DNA of 6,279 nt from Chthoniobacterales bacterium (GTDB lineage: Bacteria > Verrucomicrobiota > Verrucomicrobiia > Chthoniobacterales > UBA6821), in assembly GCA_021733705.1 (NCBI GenBank), contig JAIPKF010000091.1, positions 1 through 6,279 of the forward strand, written 5' to 3'. The notes below the pieces were generated by a model, which searched no databases, was not told where the DNA came from, and saw only the letters and a list, made by a program, of their open reading frames with translations. This document shows positions 1-6,112 of this stretch, piece after piece. How positions within the stretch are numbered: position 1 is the stretch's first letter; each line of letters opens with the position of its first letter. The position numbers and the translations under genes are program-made.

Positions 1-1401
1 AACGGCATCAGAACCATCGAGCATGCTTTCTGTTTCACGATTGGGGCTTGCTACGGAGCCAGAATCCAAATGATCGCGTCCTATGACAATCGGTGCTTGA
101 AGCTCACCAGATGCGACCATTTTGTTAAAAGCGACTCCCAGACGTGCACGATCCTTAACTCCTACCCAACAAATACGAGCTGGTAATCCCTGAAATTGAA
201 TTCGTTCACGAGCCATATCAAGCCAATGATGGAGGTGAGGATCATCAGGAATGAGTTCTTTAACTTTAGCATCTGTTTTATATATATCCTCAGGATCTCC
301 TGAGAGAGCCACCCAGCGAAATGGACCTATCCCCTCGCAGAAGAGAGGCCTGATGTAAGCAGGAACAAAGCCAGGATAATCAAATGCATTTTTAACCCCT
401 TCATGAAGGGCAACTTCTCGAATGTTATTTCCATAGTCAAAGGTAGGAATCCCCTGATGATAGAAAGCAAGCATTGCTTCTACATGCTGTGCCATCGATT
501 TTTTGGCTGCTGAAATTATTTTTGCAGGGTCTGAAACACGGCATTCCTCAGCTTGCTCCAGAGTCCAACCTAGAGGTAAATATCCATTTAATGGATCATG
601 AGCACTTGTTTGATCTGTTACCATGCTTGGTTTGACACCACGCTTTAACAACTCTGGAAATACTTCGGCAGCATTTCCGAGCAACGCTACAGAAATTGGT
701 TTTTTTTCTTGGCACGACTTTTCAATAATGGAAAGAGCTTCACTTAGATCTGTGACAGAGCGATCAACAAATCCTTTTGATAATCGTTTTTCAATATGTG
801 CCGGATCACATTCTACAGCAAGAACAGAGGCCCCTGCCATAGTTCCAGCAAGTGGTTGAGCACCACCCATTCCGCCAAGCCCAGAAGTAAGAATCCATTT
901 GCCTGACAAATCTCCTCCATAATGTTTTTTTCCTGCTTCAACAAAGGTCTCATAGGTTCCTTGGATGATCCCTTGAGTTCCAATGTATATCCAAGAACCA
1001 GCAGTCATTTGGCCATACATCATGAGGCCCAGTTTATCTAATTTGTGAAAATGCTCCCACGTAGCCCAATGTGGGACGAGGTTAGAATTAGCGAGGAGCA
1101 CTCGTGGTGCATCAGAATGTGTTTTAAAAACGCCAACAGGTTTTCCTGATTGAATTAAAAGAGTCTCATCTTCCTCTAATTTTTGAAGTGTTTCGACAAT
1201 ACGATCAAAACATTCCCAATTTCGGGCCGCTCTGCCAATACCTCCATAGACAACTAGATCCTCGGGTCGTTCTGCAACCTCAGGATCGAGATTATTCATG
1301 AGCATTCTCAAAGGTGCTTCTGTTAACCAGCTTTTTGCTGAAAGTTTGGAGCCTCGTGAAGCACGAATGATGCGAGGAGAATTGTTACTATTCATATTCA
1401 T
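1..1401 (-). CDS. hutU: Urocanate hydratase (urocanase), 3'-truncated by the window edge
   Basis: HutU hydrates urocanate to 4-imidazolone-5-propionate, the second step of histidine degradation. It is a cytosolic enzyme that uses tightly bound NAD+ as an electrophile. The frame is open from ATG at 1401 to base 1, giving 467 codons. The family is usually about 555 residues, so roughly 90 C-terminal residues lie outside. The N-terminal block RGSKLSAKSWLTEAP and VVYGGIGRAARNWE match the family closely. The glycine-rich NAD-binding loop GLGGMGG is at residues 174-180. FCEGIGPFRW begins near 354. The urocanase signature FQGLPARICW ends with Cys411, equivalent to the Pseudomonas putida catalytic Cys410. 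The start at 1401 fits family length; a second ATG two codons on (1395) is possible. No Shine-Dalgarno is visible. No lesion is seen. Identification is near certain. Confidence 0.97.
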   Translation of the reverse strand, partial: MNMNSNNSPRIIRASRGSKLSAKSWLTEAPLRMLMNNLDPEVAERPEDLVVYGGIGRAARNWECFDRIVETLQKLEEDETLLIQSGKPVGVFKTHSDAPRVLLANSNLVPHWATWEHFHKLDKLGLMMYGQMTAGSWIYIGTQGIIQGTYETFVEAGKKHYGGDLSGKWILTSGLGGMGGAQPLAGTMAGASVLAVECDPAHIEKRLSKGFVDRSVTDLSEALSIIEKSCQEKKPISVALLGNAAEVFPELLKRGVKPSMVTDQTSAHDPLNGYLPLGWTLEQAEECRVSDPAKIISAAKKSMAQHVEAMLAFYHQGIPTFDYGNNIREVALHEGVKNAFDYPGFVPAYIRPLFCEGIGPFRWVALSGDPEDIYKTDAKVKELIPDDPHLHHWLDMARERIQFQGLPARICWVGVKDRARLGVAFNKMVASGELQAPIVIGRDHLDSGSVASPNRETESMLDGSDAV

Positions 1402-1428
1402 AGATGATTAAAATAAAGAGAATTATTG

Positions 1429-1457
1429 ATAATAAGAGGATAGAGAAGAATCGGGAA
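1429..1457 (-). promoter_or_regulatory. Candidate sigma70-type promoter for hutU
   Basis: Reading the minus strand, TATTAT (1434-1429) is one base from the -10 consensus. It lies exactly 17 bases after a poor -35 match, TTCCCG (1457-1452), and about 28 bases before the hutU ATG. The -10 overlaps a short dyad, ATTAT-TG-ATAAT (1422-1433), which could be an operator but could also be chance in A+T-rich DNA. The site lies between the repeat element and the gene, so hutU could be transcribed independently of the transporters. The weak -35 keeps this tentative. Confidence 0.3.
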
Positions 1458-1473
1458 GAAGAATTTTTTTCCT

Positions 1474-1530
1474 TTAACCCGGATATTTCATACTGATCGT
1501 GACGAGGAGGCTGCGAAGGCTGATGGATAC
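1474..1530 (+). repeat. Repeat unit A, the inverted left-end copy
   Basis: Read on the plus strand, this copy aligns with unit C read on the minus strand over 58 columns. By hand count there are 47 identities, 9 substitutions and 2 single-base gaps. Shared blocks include ATATTTCATACTGAT, CGAGG, GCTGCGAA and CTGATG. It faces units B, C and D and creates the terminal inverted repeat of the whole element. It also forms the large hairpin with unit B. Confidence 0.75.
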
Positions 1531-1567
1531 TGAGTCAGCTTCGAATTGCTCCTCGGGCAGTATGAAA
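1486..1567. other. Long imperfect stem-loop formed by units A and B
   Basis: Nested inverted matches are visible: TTTCATACTG (1486-1495) with CAGTATGAAA (1558-1567); GAGGAG (1504-1509) with CTCCTC (1549-1554); and CGAAGGCTGA (1514-1523) with TCAGCTTCG (1535-1543), which has one bulged G. The apical loop is 1524-1534. In RNA or single-stranded DNA this would fold into an 82-base hairpin. It has no following T-run in either direction, so it is not a standard intrinsic terminator. Confidence 0.65.
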
Positions 1568-1600
1568 CTTACAGCCATCGTCGCAATACATCATCTTCCT

Positions 1601-1658
1601 TGTCTGCATCAGGATTCGCAGCGCCTCGCGACGAATCAGTATGAAATATGCGGGCTAA
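1601..1658 (-). repeat. Repeat unit C
   Basis: This 58-base copy begins (minus strand) TTAGCCCGCATATTTC and ends TGATGCAGACA. It matches unit D at 49 of 58 positions with no gaps, and lies 94 bases from it. All nine differences between C and D are transitions. Unit C sits inside the element, so its end-like TTAG...CATACTG sequence is an internal boundary. Confidence 0.8.
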
Positions 1659-1660
1659 AG

Positions 1661-1701
1661 GCAGTCTCCACCGCGGTCTCCCGACCGCCGGTGGTGTCTG
1701 C
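1661..1701. other. G+C-rich stem-loop between units C and D
   Basis: The left arm GCAGTCTCCACCGCGGTC (1661-1678) pairs with the right arm GACCGCCGGTGGTGTCTGC (1683-1701) across a TCCC loop. There is one three-base internal mismatch and one bulged base. On the minus strand it lies about 20 bases downstream of the POT stop codon. It could slow 3' decay of the transporter mRNA or attenuate read-through into hutU, but there is no U-tract, so a terminator call is not supported. Confidence 0.65.
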
Positions 1702-1752
1702 ATCGGGATTCACGGCGCTTCATGACGAACCAGTATGAAATATGTGGGTTAA
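1695..1752 (-). repeat. Repeat unit D, the right end of the element
   Basis: This outermost 58-base copy begins (minus strand) TTAACCCACATATTTC. Its first 33 bases lie inside the POT coding sequence, where they encode residues 475-484 and the TGA stop. It is the tandem partner of unit C and forms the terminal inverted repeat with unit A. Confidence 0.8.
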
Positions 1753-3174
1753 TTTTCTCCATACTATGCGTGCAAGTAATAATCCAAGTAGAGCAAGGGC
1801 AATACGAGTTACCTGGGAGTAGGCTGTATGATAGGTAAAAGCGGTTGCTTTACTCGTCACGGGGTCAACAGTAAGTTTTGAAATCCAAATTGATAAATAA
1901 TTTCCAATAGCTCCAATAAATAGAAAATAGATTGCTACCAAACGGCCTTCACTATTGTGTGGGGCAATATCACCCCAAGAAGCTAGCATTACTGGTTCGG
2001 TAAAAAGTTCTGCCACTCCAAGCATTACAATACTGAGGATAGGAAGGAACATAGAAATTGGAGCATGCTCACTAGCGAGTCTTGATGCATAGGTCATGGC
2101 TCCAAAACCAAGCACTAGTAATATTAAGGCGATACTTACTTTGGTATCTGTTTGAGGACGGATATGATGACGTCCCATCCAGCGCCATAAAAATGCCATC
2201 ACGGCTCCCGCGATTAATATGCTTGCAGCATTGAGGGATTGAAACATTCCAGTAGGTATAGTCCACCCCATGATAGTCCGATTCACATAGCGGAAAATAA
2301 AAAGCGGATAAGAACTGGAAACTTGATTACTAAAGACCCAAAAAGATGTTACGAAAACAGTGAGTACAGCCATCATAATGAGGCCTTTTTTGTGAGCAGG
2401 AGTCGTACCACGATAAATTTTTGTGAAGATAGTAAGAGCCATAATAACAACCAGCATCAGCAAATAAGCTACCCAGTCGTGAAGTAATATCTCATAAAAG
2501 AAGAGAAAGGAAGTGATTAGAATACTTCCTGTTAGTAGGGCTTTTTTAGTAAGTGAGAGATGCTCCCATGCTTCTGTTTTTTTTGTTTGTTGCTCCCATT
2601 TAAAATAGCGCTTGGATGCGAGAAAAATTAAAAATCCTAGCATCATCCCAAAAGCAGCTACAATAAATCCCATATCCCAACTGACATTTTCGACTAAGTA
2701 GGGACAAATCATTCCTGCTAGCATTGAGCCAATATTGCCAGCAACGTAGTACCATGAAAAAGCTGCAGTAGCACCTACTGGATCATGGTAATAACAAGTA
2801 CTAATCAAGCAAACGGCATTGCTTTTGAAAAAGCCGATTCCCATCGTTAGCAGCGATAGGCCAATAAAGACATTCTGTCCAAAAGCGGTGAGCATAAGGT
2901 GTCCTAAAATGATCAAAACAGAACCCGTAGCAGTAGCATAGCGATACCCACAATAACGATCTGCCAACCACCCCCCTAAAATGGGAGTAATAAAAACAAG
3001 TGAGATAAAACTTCCAAATAGTTGATAGGCTGCCGAGTCAGAAAAATGAAGCTGACTGGTAAAATAGAGGACGAGAATAGCCTTTAATCCATAAAAGCTA
3101 AAAAATTCCCACATGATGACAGCAATAATGCACAAAGCTGCTTTATGTTGTGTCTTTTTTAATGCTATCTCCAT
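1720..3174 (-). CDS. POT/PTR2-family proton-dependent oligopeptide transporter
   Basis: This is an inner-membrane MFS carrier, probably importing di- and tripeptides with protons. At 484 residues it has normal bacterial POT length, with about 14 membrane helices. These are six from about 15 to 187, a hydrophilic loop near 188-208, two linker helices (212-251), and six more up to about 472. Visible motifs are MWEFFSFYG (21-29), MFS motif A GGWLADRYCGYR (67-78), GFFKSN (114-119, with the conserved transport lysine Lys117), the PTR signature-like WYYVAGNIGS (141-150), and AELFTEP (388-394, with Glu389). In the E1xxE2RFxYYG proton-coupling motif only the second Glu (Glu23) remains; the first Glu is Ile20 and the Arg is Phe24. 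The last ten residues, from Leu475 (LTHIFHTGSS), and the stop come from the neighbouring repeat element. No Shine-Dalgarno is seen. The family is sure; the substrate is not. Confidence 0.93.
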   Translation of the reverse strand: MEIALKKTQHKAALCIIAVIMWEFFSFYGLKAILVLYFTSQLHFSDSAAYQLFGSFISLVFITPILGGWLADRYCGYRYATATGSVLIILGHLMLTAFGQNVFIGLSLLTMGIGFFKSNAVCLISTCYYHDPVGATAAFSWYYVAGNIGSMLAGMICPYLVENVSWDMGFIVAAFGMMLGFLIFLASKRYFKWEQQTKKTEAWEHLSLTKKALLTGSILITSFLFFYEILLHDWVAYLLMLVVIMALTIFTKIYRGTTPAHKKGLIMMAVLTVFVTSFWVFSNQVSSSYPLFIFRYVNRTIMGWTIPTGMFQSLNAASILIAGAVMAFLWRWMGRHHIRPQTDTKVSIALILLVLGFGAMTYASRLASEHAPISMFLPILSIVMLGVAELFTEPVMLASWGDIAPHNSEGRLVAIYFLFIGAIGNYLSIWISKLTVDPVTSKATAFTYHTAYSQVTRIALALLGLLLARIVWRKLTHIFHTGSS

Positions 3175-3209
3175 TCAGTATAAATTCTATTTTTTGTGTC
3201 TTTTTTAAT
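3148..3209. repeat. 16-base direct repeat flanking the POT start codon
   Basis: TTGTGTCTTTTTTAAT occurs exactly at 3148-3163, inside the first codons of the POT gene, and again at 3194-3209 in its upstream gap, 46 bases apart. The sequences after the two copies do not match, so this is not a longer duplication. It is A+T-rich and may be chance. Recombination between the copies would remove the start codon. Confidence 0.5.
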
Positions 3210-3241
3210 TTTAGATATAACTCCAGAATTCAAATCAATCG

Positions 3242-4645
3242 TTACAAAGCTACTTTTGATCTCGTTTTCTTCCACTGCTCATGGATTTCATAAATAATAA
3301 ATGGTAATGCTGAGCTAGAAAGAACACCTATAATCATTGTGAGTTCATATGTTTTGAGGCTGCCCACTGCGATCTGACTTGGTGGTAAAAAACCGATACC
3401 AATCGTGAAAATACAACTCAAAGATCCGATTCCGCAGACGGTCCAGAGTCCCATTTTCCCGCCTGGAATGACAAATGCACGCTTCACTTCTGGATATTTG
3501 TAGCGAAGTTTTATCGCAGAGGCGAACATTGCTACATAGACAAGCAAAGCTAATATAGAAGTAATGTTGGTTAAAACCCAAAATCCACTAGTGACGGTTG
3601 GCATGAACAAGAAAACTGAACACAATACAGTAAAAATACATCCTTGAACAACAAGAATAGTCACAGGGACTCCATGTTTATTTTTATATCCCAGTTTTTG
3701 TGGCAAGCATTCGTCATGGCAGGCTATCAATAGACTCTTGCTAGGTCCTAAAATCCATGCATTAACACCTCCAATGGAGCTCAACACAATTAAAAGAGCC
3801 AAAACGGGCATAAACCAACTCATATGAAATGAGATAAAGAAAACTTCAAAAGCCTGCATTAAGCCAGAAACAATATTGAGTTGTTTTTGGGGAATAACTA
3901 AAGCAACGGCTAAGGAAGAAAAAATGAGGGAACTTAAAATGATGAGTGCTGACCAAAAAATAGCTTTAGGATAGTTTTTCTGAGGGTTGGTCACCTCGCC
4001 GACATGAACAGAAGACATTTCAATGCCGACTAAGCTGTAAAGAACAGCTGTTAACAAGACCATATTATCGATGCTACTCAAGTCAGGAAAAAAACTGTGC
4101 CAATTAAATTGAATGTTAATAGGCTTTCCCAAACACATCCAAACGACCCCAAGAAGAATAATGAAAATCATAGGAATCAGCACTCCAATAATGGCAGTTA
4201 CTGAGCTTAAAACACTAGATGCTTTCATTCCAAAAAAATTTATAATTGTGGCTCCCCAGAAAAAAATAAAAACGACTGGAAGGATGTAGAATTTATTATT
4301 TACTAAATCTGGATTAATGCAGTAGGCCAGCGTTGCTGCAATAAAGGACATAATCGTGGGATACCAACAGAGGTTATAAAACCACTGCATCCATATGGTC
4401 ATGAATCCAAATTTCTTACCAAAAGCCTCACGAGACCAAAGATAGACTCCACCTTCTTCTGGCCATCCTGTTGCTAGCTCTGCAGAAACAAGTGCTGTGG
4501 GAATAAAAAAAAGCAACGCTGCCGCTGCAAAGTAAAAGACAATAGAGAAACCATACTCAGCACACATCGGTAATGATCGAATGCTATCGATTGCAATGAT
4601 ATTCATCATAACAAGCCCAAAGACAGATAGTGATTTTTTATTCAT
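3242..4645 (-). CDS. APC-superfamily amino acid permease, glutamate:GABA antiporter (GadC-like) subfamily
   Basis: This is a 467-residue inner-membrane carrier with about 12 helices, likely an amino acid exchanger or importer. The GadC-type pattern is clear. The N-terminus has IIAIDSIRSLP (16-26) in place of the usual G-x-G-I of TM1. It is followed by AELATGWPEEGGVYLW (55-70), matching the GadC AEMAT...WEEGGVFAW block, then GKKFGF (76-81). TM6 and the next loop read YSLVGIEMSSVHVGEV (203-218) and NPQKNYP (220-226). Escherichia coli GadC is about 511 residues and its C-terminal tail plugs the channel at neutral pH. This protein ends about 15 residues after the last helix, so that plug is absent. 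The start lies 14 bases after the upstream permease stop (TAG), which indicates an operon. No Shine-Dalgarno is seen. The actual substrate (Glu, GABA, Gln, Arg or another) cannot be read from sequence. Confidence 0.9.
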   Translation of the reverse strand: MNKKSLSVFGLVMMNIIAIDSIRSLPMCAEYGFSIVFYFAAAALLFFIPTALVSAELATGWPEEGGVYLWSREAFGKKFGFMTIWMQWFYNLCWYPTIMSFIAATLAYCINPDLVNNKFYILPVVFIFFWGATIINFFGMKASSVLSSVTAIIGVLIPMIFIILLGVVWMCLGKPINIQFNWHSFFPDLSSIDNMVLLTAVLYSLVGIEMSSVHVGEVTNPQKNYPKAIFWSALIILSSLIFSSLAVALVIPQKQLNIVSGLMQAFEVFFISFHMSWFMPVLALLIVLSSIGGVNAWILGPSKSLLIACHDECLPQKLGYKNKHGVPVTILVVQGCIFTVLCSVFLFMPTVTSGFWVLTNITSILALLVYVAMFASAIKLRYKYPEVKRAFVIPGGKMGLWTVCGIGSLSCIFTIGIGFLPPSQIAVGSLKTYELTMIIGVLSSSALPFIIYEIHEQWKKTRSKVAL

Positions 4646-4659
4646 AAGTTTTATAGTGG

Positions 4660-6093
4660 CTAACTCAACGGTTTTTGCTTTTGATTGAGAATTGGATAAC
4701 TAGCTAGGGCACTGAGAATTAACACAATTCCAAGAAAAGCTTCAAATGAATTCGTCCAGAGGGTGTAAAGAAGTGCCATGACGCTTACAGTTGCAAAAAA
4801 TAGTTGAGGGAGTGGATAGAGAGGCGATCGAAAGATTGTTTCGTGAGGATGTGTAATATTATGGGAAGCTACATTATTCAATTGTTCATGCTGCTTTTCT
4901 TCCTCATTGATCTTAGGAGGTAGCTGCAAAGAGCTCTCATTCCCATGACGGAAGGATTGAGAAAAAGCACGCTTTCTCAAGACGATAACGCTTAAAACAC
5001 CTAAGAGTTCGCACAGAATCAATGCAAACTGGGTGCTTACCAAAATAGTTTTAAAAGAAGAGGTCAGGAGTAGTGCAATTACCAAAGCAAACTGAAAAAG
5101 AGTAGCTCGAAGTGGTATATTGTTCGAAGAGGTGTGGCCGAACCAACGCAATGCTAGAAGATGTTTTCCCATTGTTTGCATGATTCGTGGGCCTGTCCAG
5201 GTCATTGCGCTGATACTTGCAATAAGACCGAGGGCAATGAGGCCCGACATGATGCGGCCTCCCTGTTGACCTAAAAGATGTGTTGCAACAACGCGCGCAA
5301 CATCTAGAACACCACGTAATTCTCTCATAGGAGCAGAGATGAGAAAGATGGCATTAACAAGTAAGTAAACAACCACTACAAAAAGTGCCCCAATAATAAG
5401 CGAGCGCCCCACGGTGCGTTGGGAGGTGTTAACATCGTCAGCAATGTAAGTGGAAGCATTCCACCCGGAGTAGGAATAGTAACAAAAAAGCAAGGTCACT
5501 CCCGAAGTTGGCTGAAACAATTCATGGATCGCTAATGAGGTTGGAAGTAGTGTCTTAAAAGAGACGGATGCATAGCGGAAACCCAAGTAGCAAATGAAGG
5601 CAATGAGTAAGAATTTTAATCCAGTGGTAACATCTTGGAAAGTAGCACTAACCCCTAAATCAATGAGATGTACACCTGTCACTACGGTTACCAGTAATAT
5701 TGAAGAAACCATCGGAGAAATGAGGGGAAACATAGCTTGGAAATAGGTGCCAAAAGCCATGCTTGCCAGGGCAATGGGTCCCACACACCCGGCTATCTGA
5801 GTAATAATTCCTGCTGTTGTTCCAATGGCCGGATGATAGATTTTTGTAAAATAATAATACTCCCCACCAGAATGAGGCATTTGTGCAGATAGTTCTGCAT
5901 ACGATAAAGCTCCACAAAGCGCTACAAGGCCACCCAATGCCCACAGTATAAGAACAGTAAAGCTACTTGAGATGGATAGGAGTTGCATCCCAAGACTCGT
6001 ATAAATGCCATTGCCAACCATTGTTGCAGCAACAAGAAAAACGCACGTGGTGAGACCAACTTTACGAATAGGGTTAGAAGGAGACAAGGACAT
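4660..6093 (-). CDS. APC-superfamily amino acid permease (LAT/SteT-like) with an enlarged cytoplasmic loop
   Basis: This is a 477-residue inner-membrane amino acid transporter with about 12 helices. TM1 carries the unwound substrate-binding segment GNGIY (27-31). TM2 and the following loop read YAELSAQMPHSGGEYYYF (65-82), a strong APC signature. TM6 has YSYSGWN (206-212) followed by ADDV, matching the F-x-Y-x-G-W-N pattern of the LAT/SteT branch. Between TM10 and TM11 the usual short link ending in R-x-PLYPL is stretched. Residues about 376-420 form a hydrophilic segment rich in Glu, Gln, His and Asn before FRSPLYPLPQ (421-430). It is the first gene of the visible operon, with the heptanucleotide array just upstream. 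The frame stays open upstream to the window edge, but the ATG at 6093 gives the correct family N-terminus. No Shine-Dalgarno is seen. Amino acid specificity is unknown. Confidence 0.9.
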   Translation of the reverse strand: MSLSPSNPIRKVGLTTCVFLVAATMVGNGIYTSLGMQLLSISSSFTVLILWALGGLVALCGALSYAELSAQMPHSGGEYYYFTKIYHPAIGTTAGIITQIAGCVGPIALASMAFGTYFQAMFPLISPMVSSILLVTVVTGVHLIDLGVSATFQDVTTGLKFLLIAFICYLGFRYASVSFKTLLPTSLAIHELFQPTSGVTLLFCYYSYSGWNASTYIADDVNTSQRTVGRSLIIGALFVVVVYLLVNAIFLISAPMRELRGVLDVARVVATHLLGQQGGRIMSGLIALGLIASISAMTWTGPRIMQTMGKHLLALRWFGHTSSNNIPLRATLFQFALVIALLLTSSFKTILVSTQFALILCELLGVLSVIVLRKRAFSQSFRHGNESSLQLPPKINEEEKQHEQLNNVASHNITHPHETIFRSPLYPLPQLFFATVSVMALLYTLWTNSFEAFLGIVLILSALASYPILNQKQKPLS

Positions 6094-6112
6094 GAGATTA
6101 ACAGAGGCGAAG

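Larger units (their letters stand above)
1474..1752. mobile_element. Modular palindromic repeat element with TTAA ends (non-autonomous, MITE/REP-like)
   Basis: This 279-base element fills most of the POT-hutU gap and is visibly richer in G+C than its surroundings. Its ends are inverted repeats: TTAACCC followed by two variable bases and ATATTTCATACTG, at 1474-1495 and inverted at 1731-1752, with 20 of 22 bases alike. Inside, a ~58-base unit recurs: inverted copies D (1752-1695) and C (1658-1601) in tandem with a 94-base period, a worn third copy B (about 1568-1525), and an oppositely oriented copy A (1474-1530). Two stem-loops are present (1486-1567 and 1661-1701). It has no transposase-sized frame, so it would need to be moved in trans. 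TTAA at both ends could be a target duplication or simply part of the palindrome. The repeat structure is certain; mobility is inferred. Confidence 0.75.

Noticed and set aside
623..859. Plus-strand open frame of 78 codons
   Set aside because: It lies antisense inside the strongly conserved hutU coding sequence and shows no recognisable protein features.
1661..1701. Intrinsic terminator after the POT gene
   Set aside because: The hairpin is strong but no run of U follows on the minus-strand transcript, so the standard criterion is not met.
1499..1738. Plus-strand open frame of 79 codons across the repeat element
   Set aside because: It is made entirely of the palindromic repeat and runs into the end of the POT gene. 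Its translation has no domain or membrane pattern, so repeat structure explains it better.
2072..2487. Short frames on both strands inside the POT gene (2072-2266 minus, 2239-2487 plus)
   Set aside because: They are out-of-frame shadows of a well-supported membrane transporter.
3208..3238. Possible promoter for the POT gene, TTGATT (3238-3233) and TAAAAT (3213-3208) on the minus strand
   Set aside because: The 19-base spacing is too long and the gap is so A+T-rich that such matches are expected by chance. A TATACT at 3182-3177 is too close to the ATG to serve.
3175..3241. Terminator or small gene between the GadC-like permease and POT
   Set aside because: The 67 bases hold no convincing hairpin and no frame of useful size; it looks like a plain intergenic spacer.
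3345..3581. Minus-strand frame of 78 codons inside the GadC-like gene
   Set aside because: It is a shifted-frame shadow of the 467-residue permease, with no ribosome site and no known features.
5660..5944. Minus-strand frame of 94 codons inside the first permease
   Set aside because: It is a shifted-frame shadow overlapping conserved APC motifs of the real frame.
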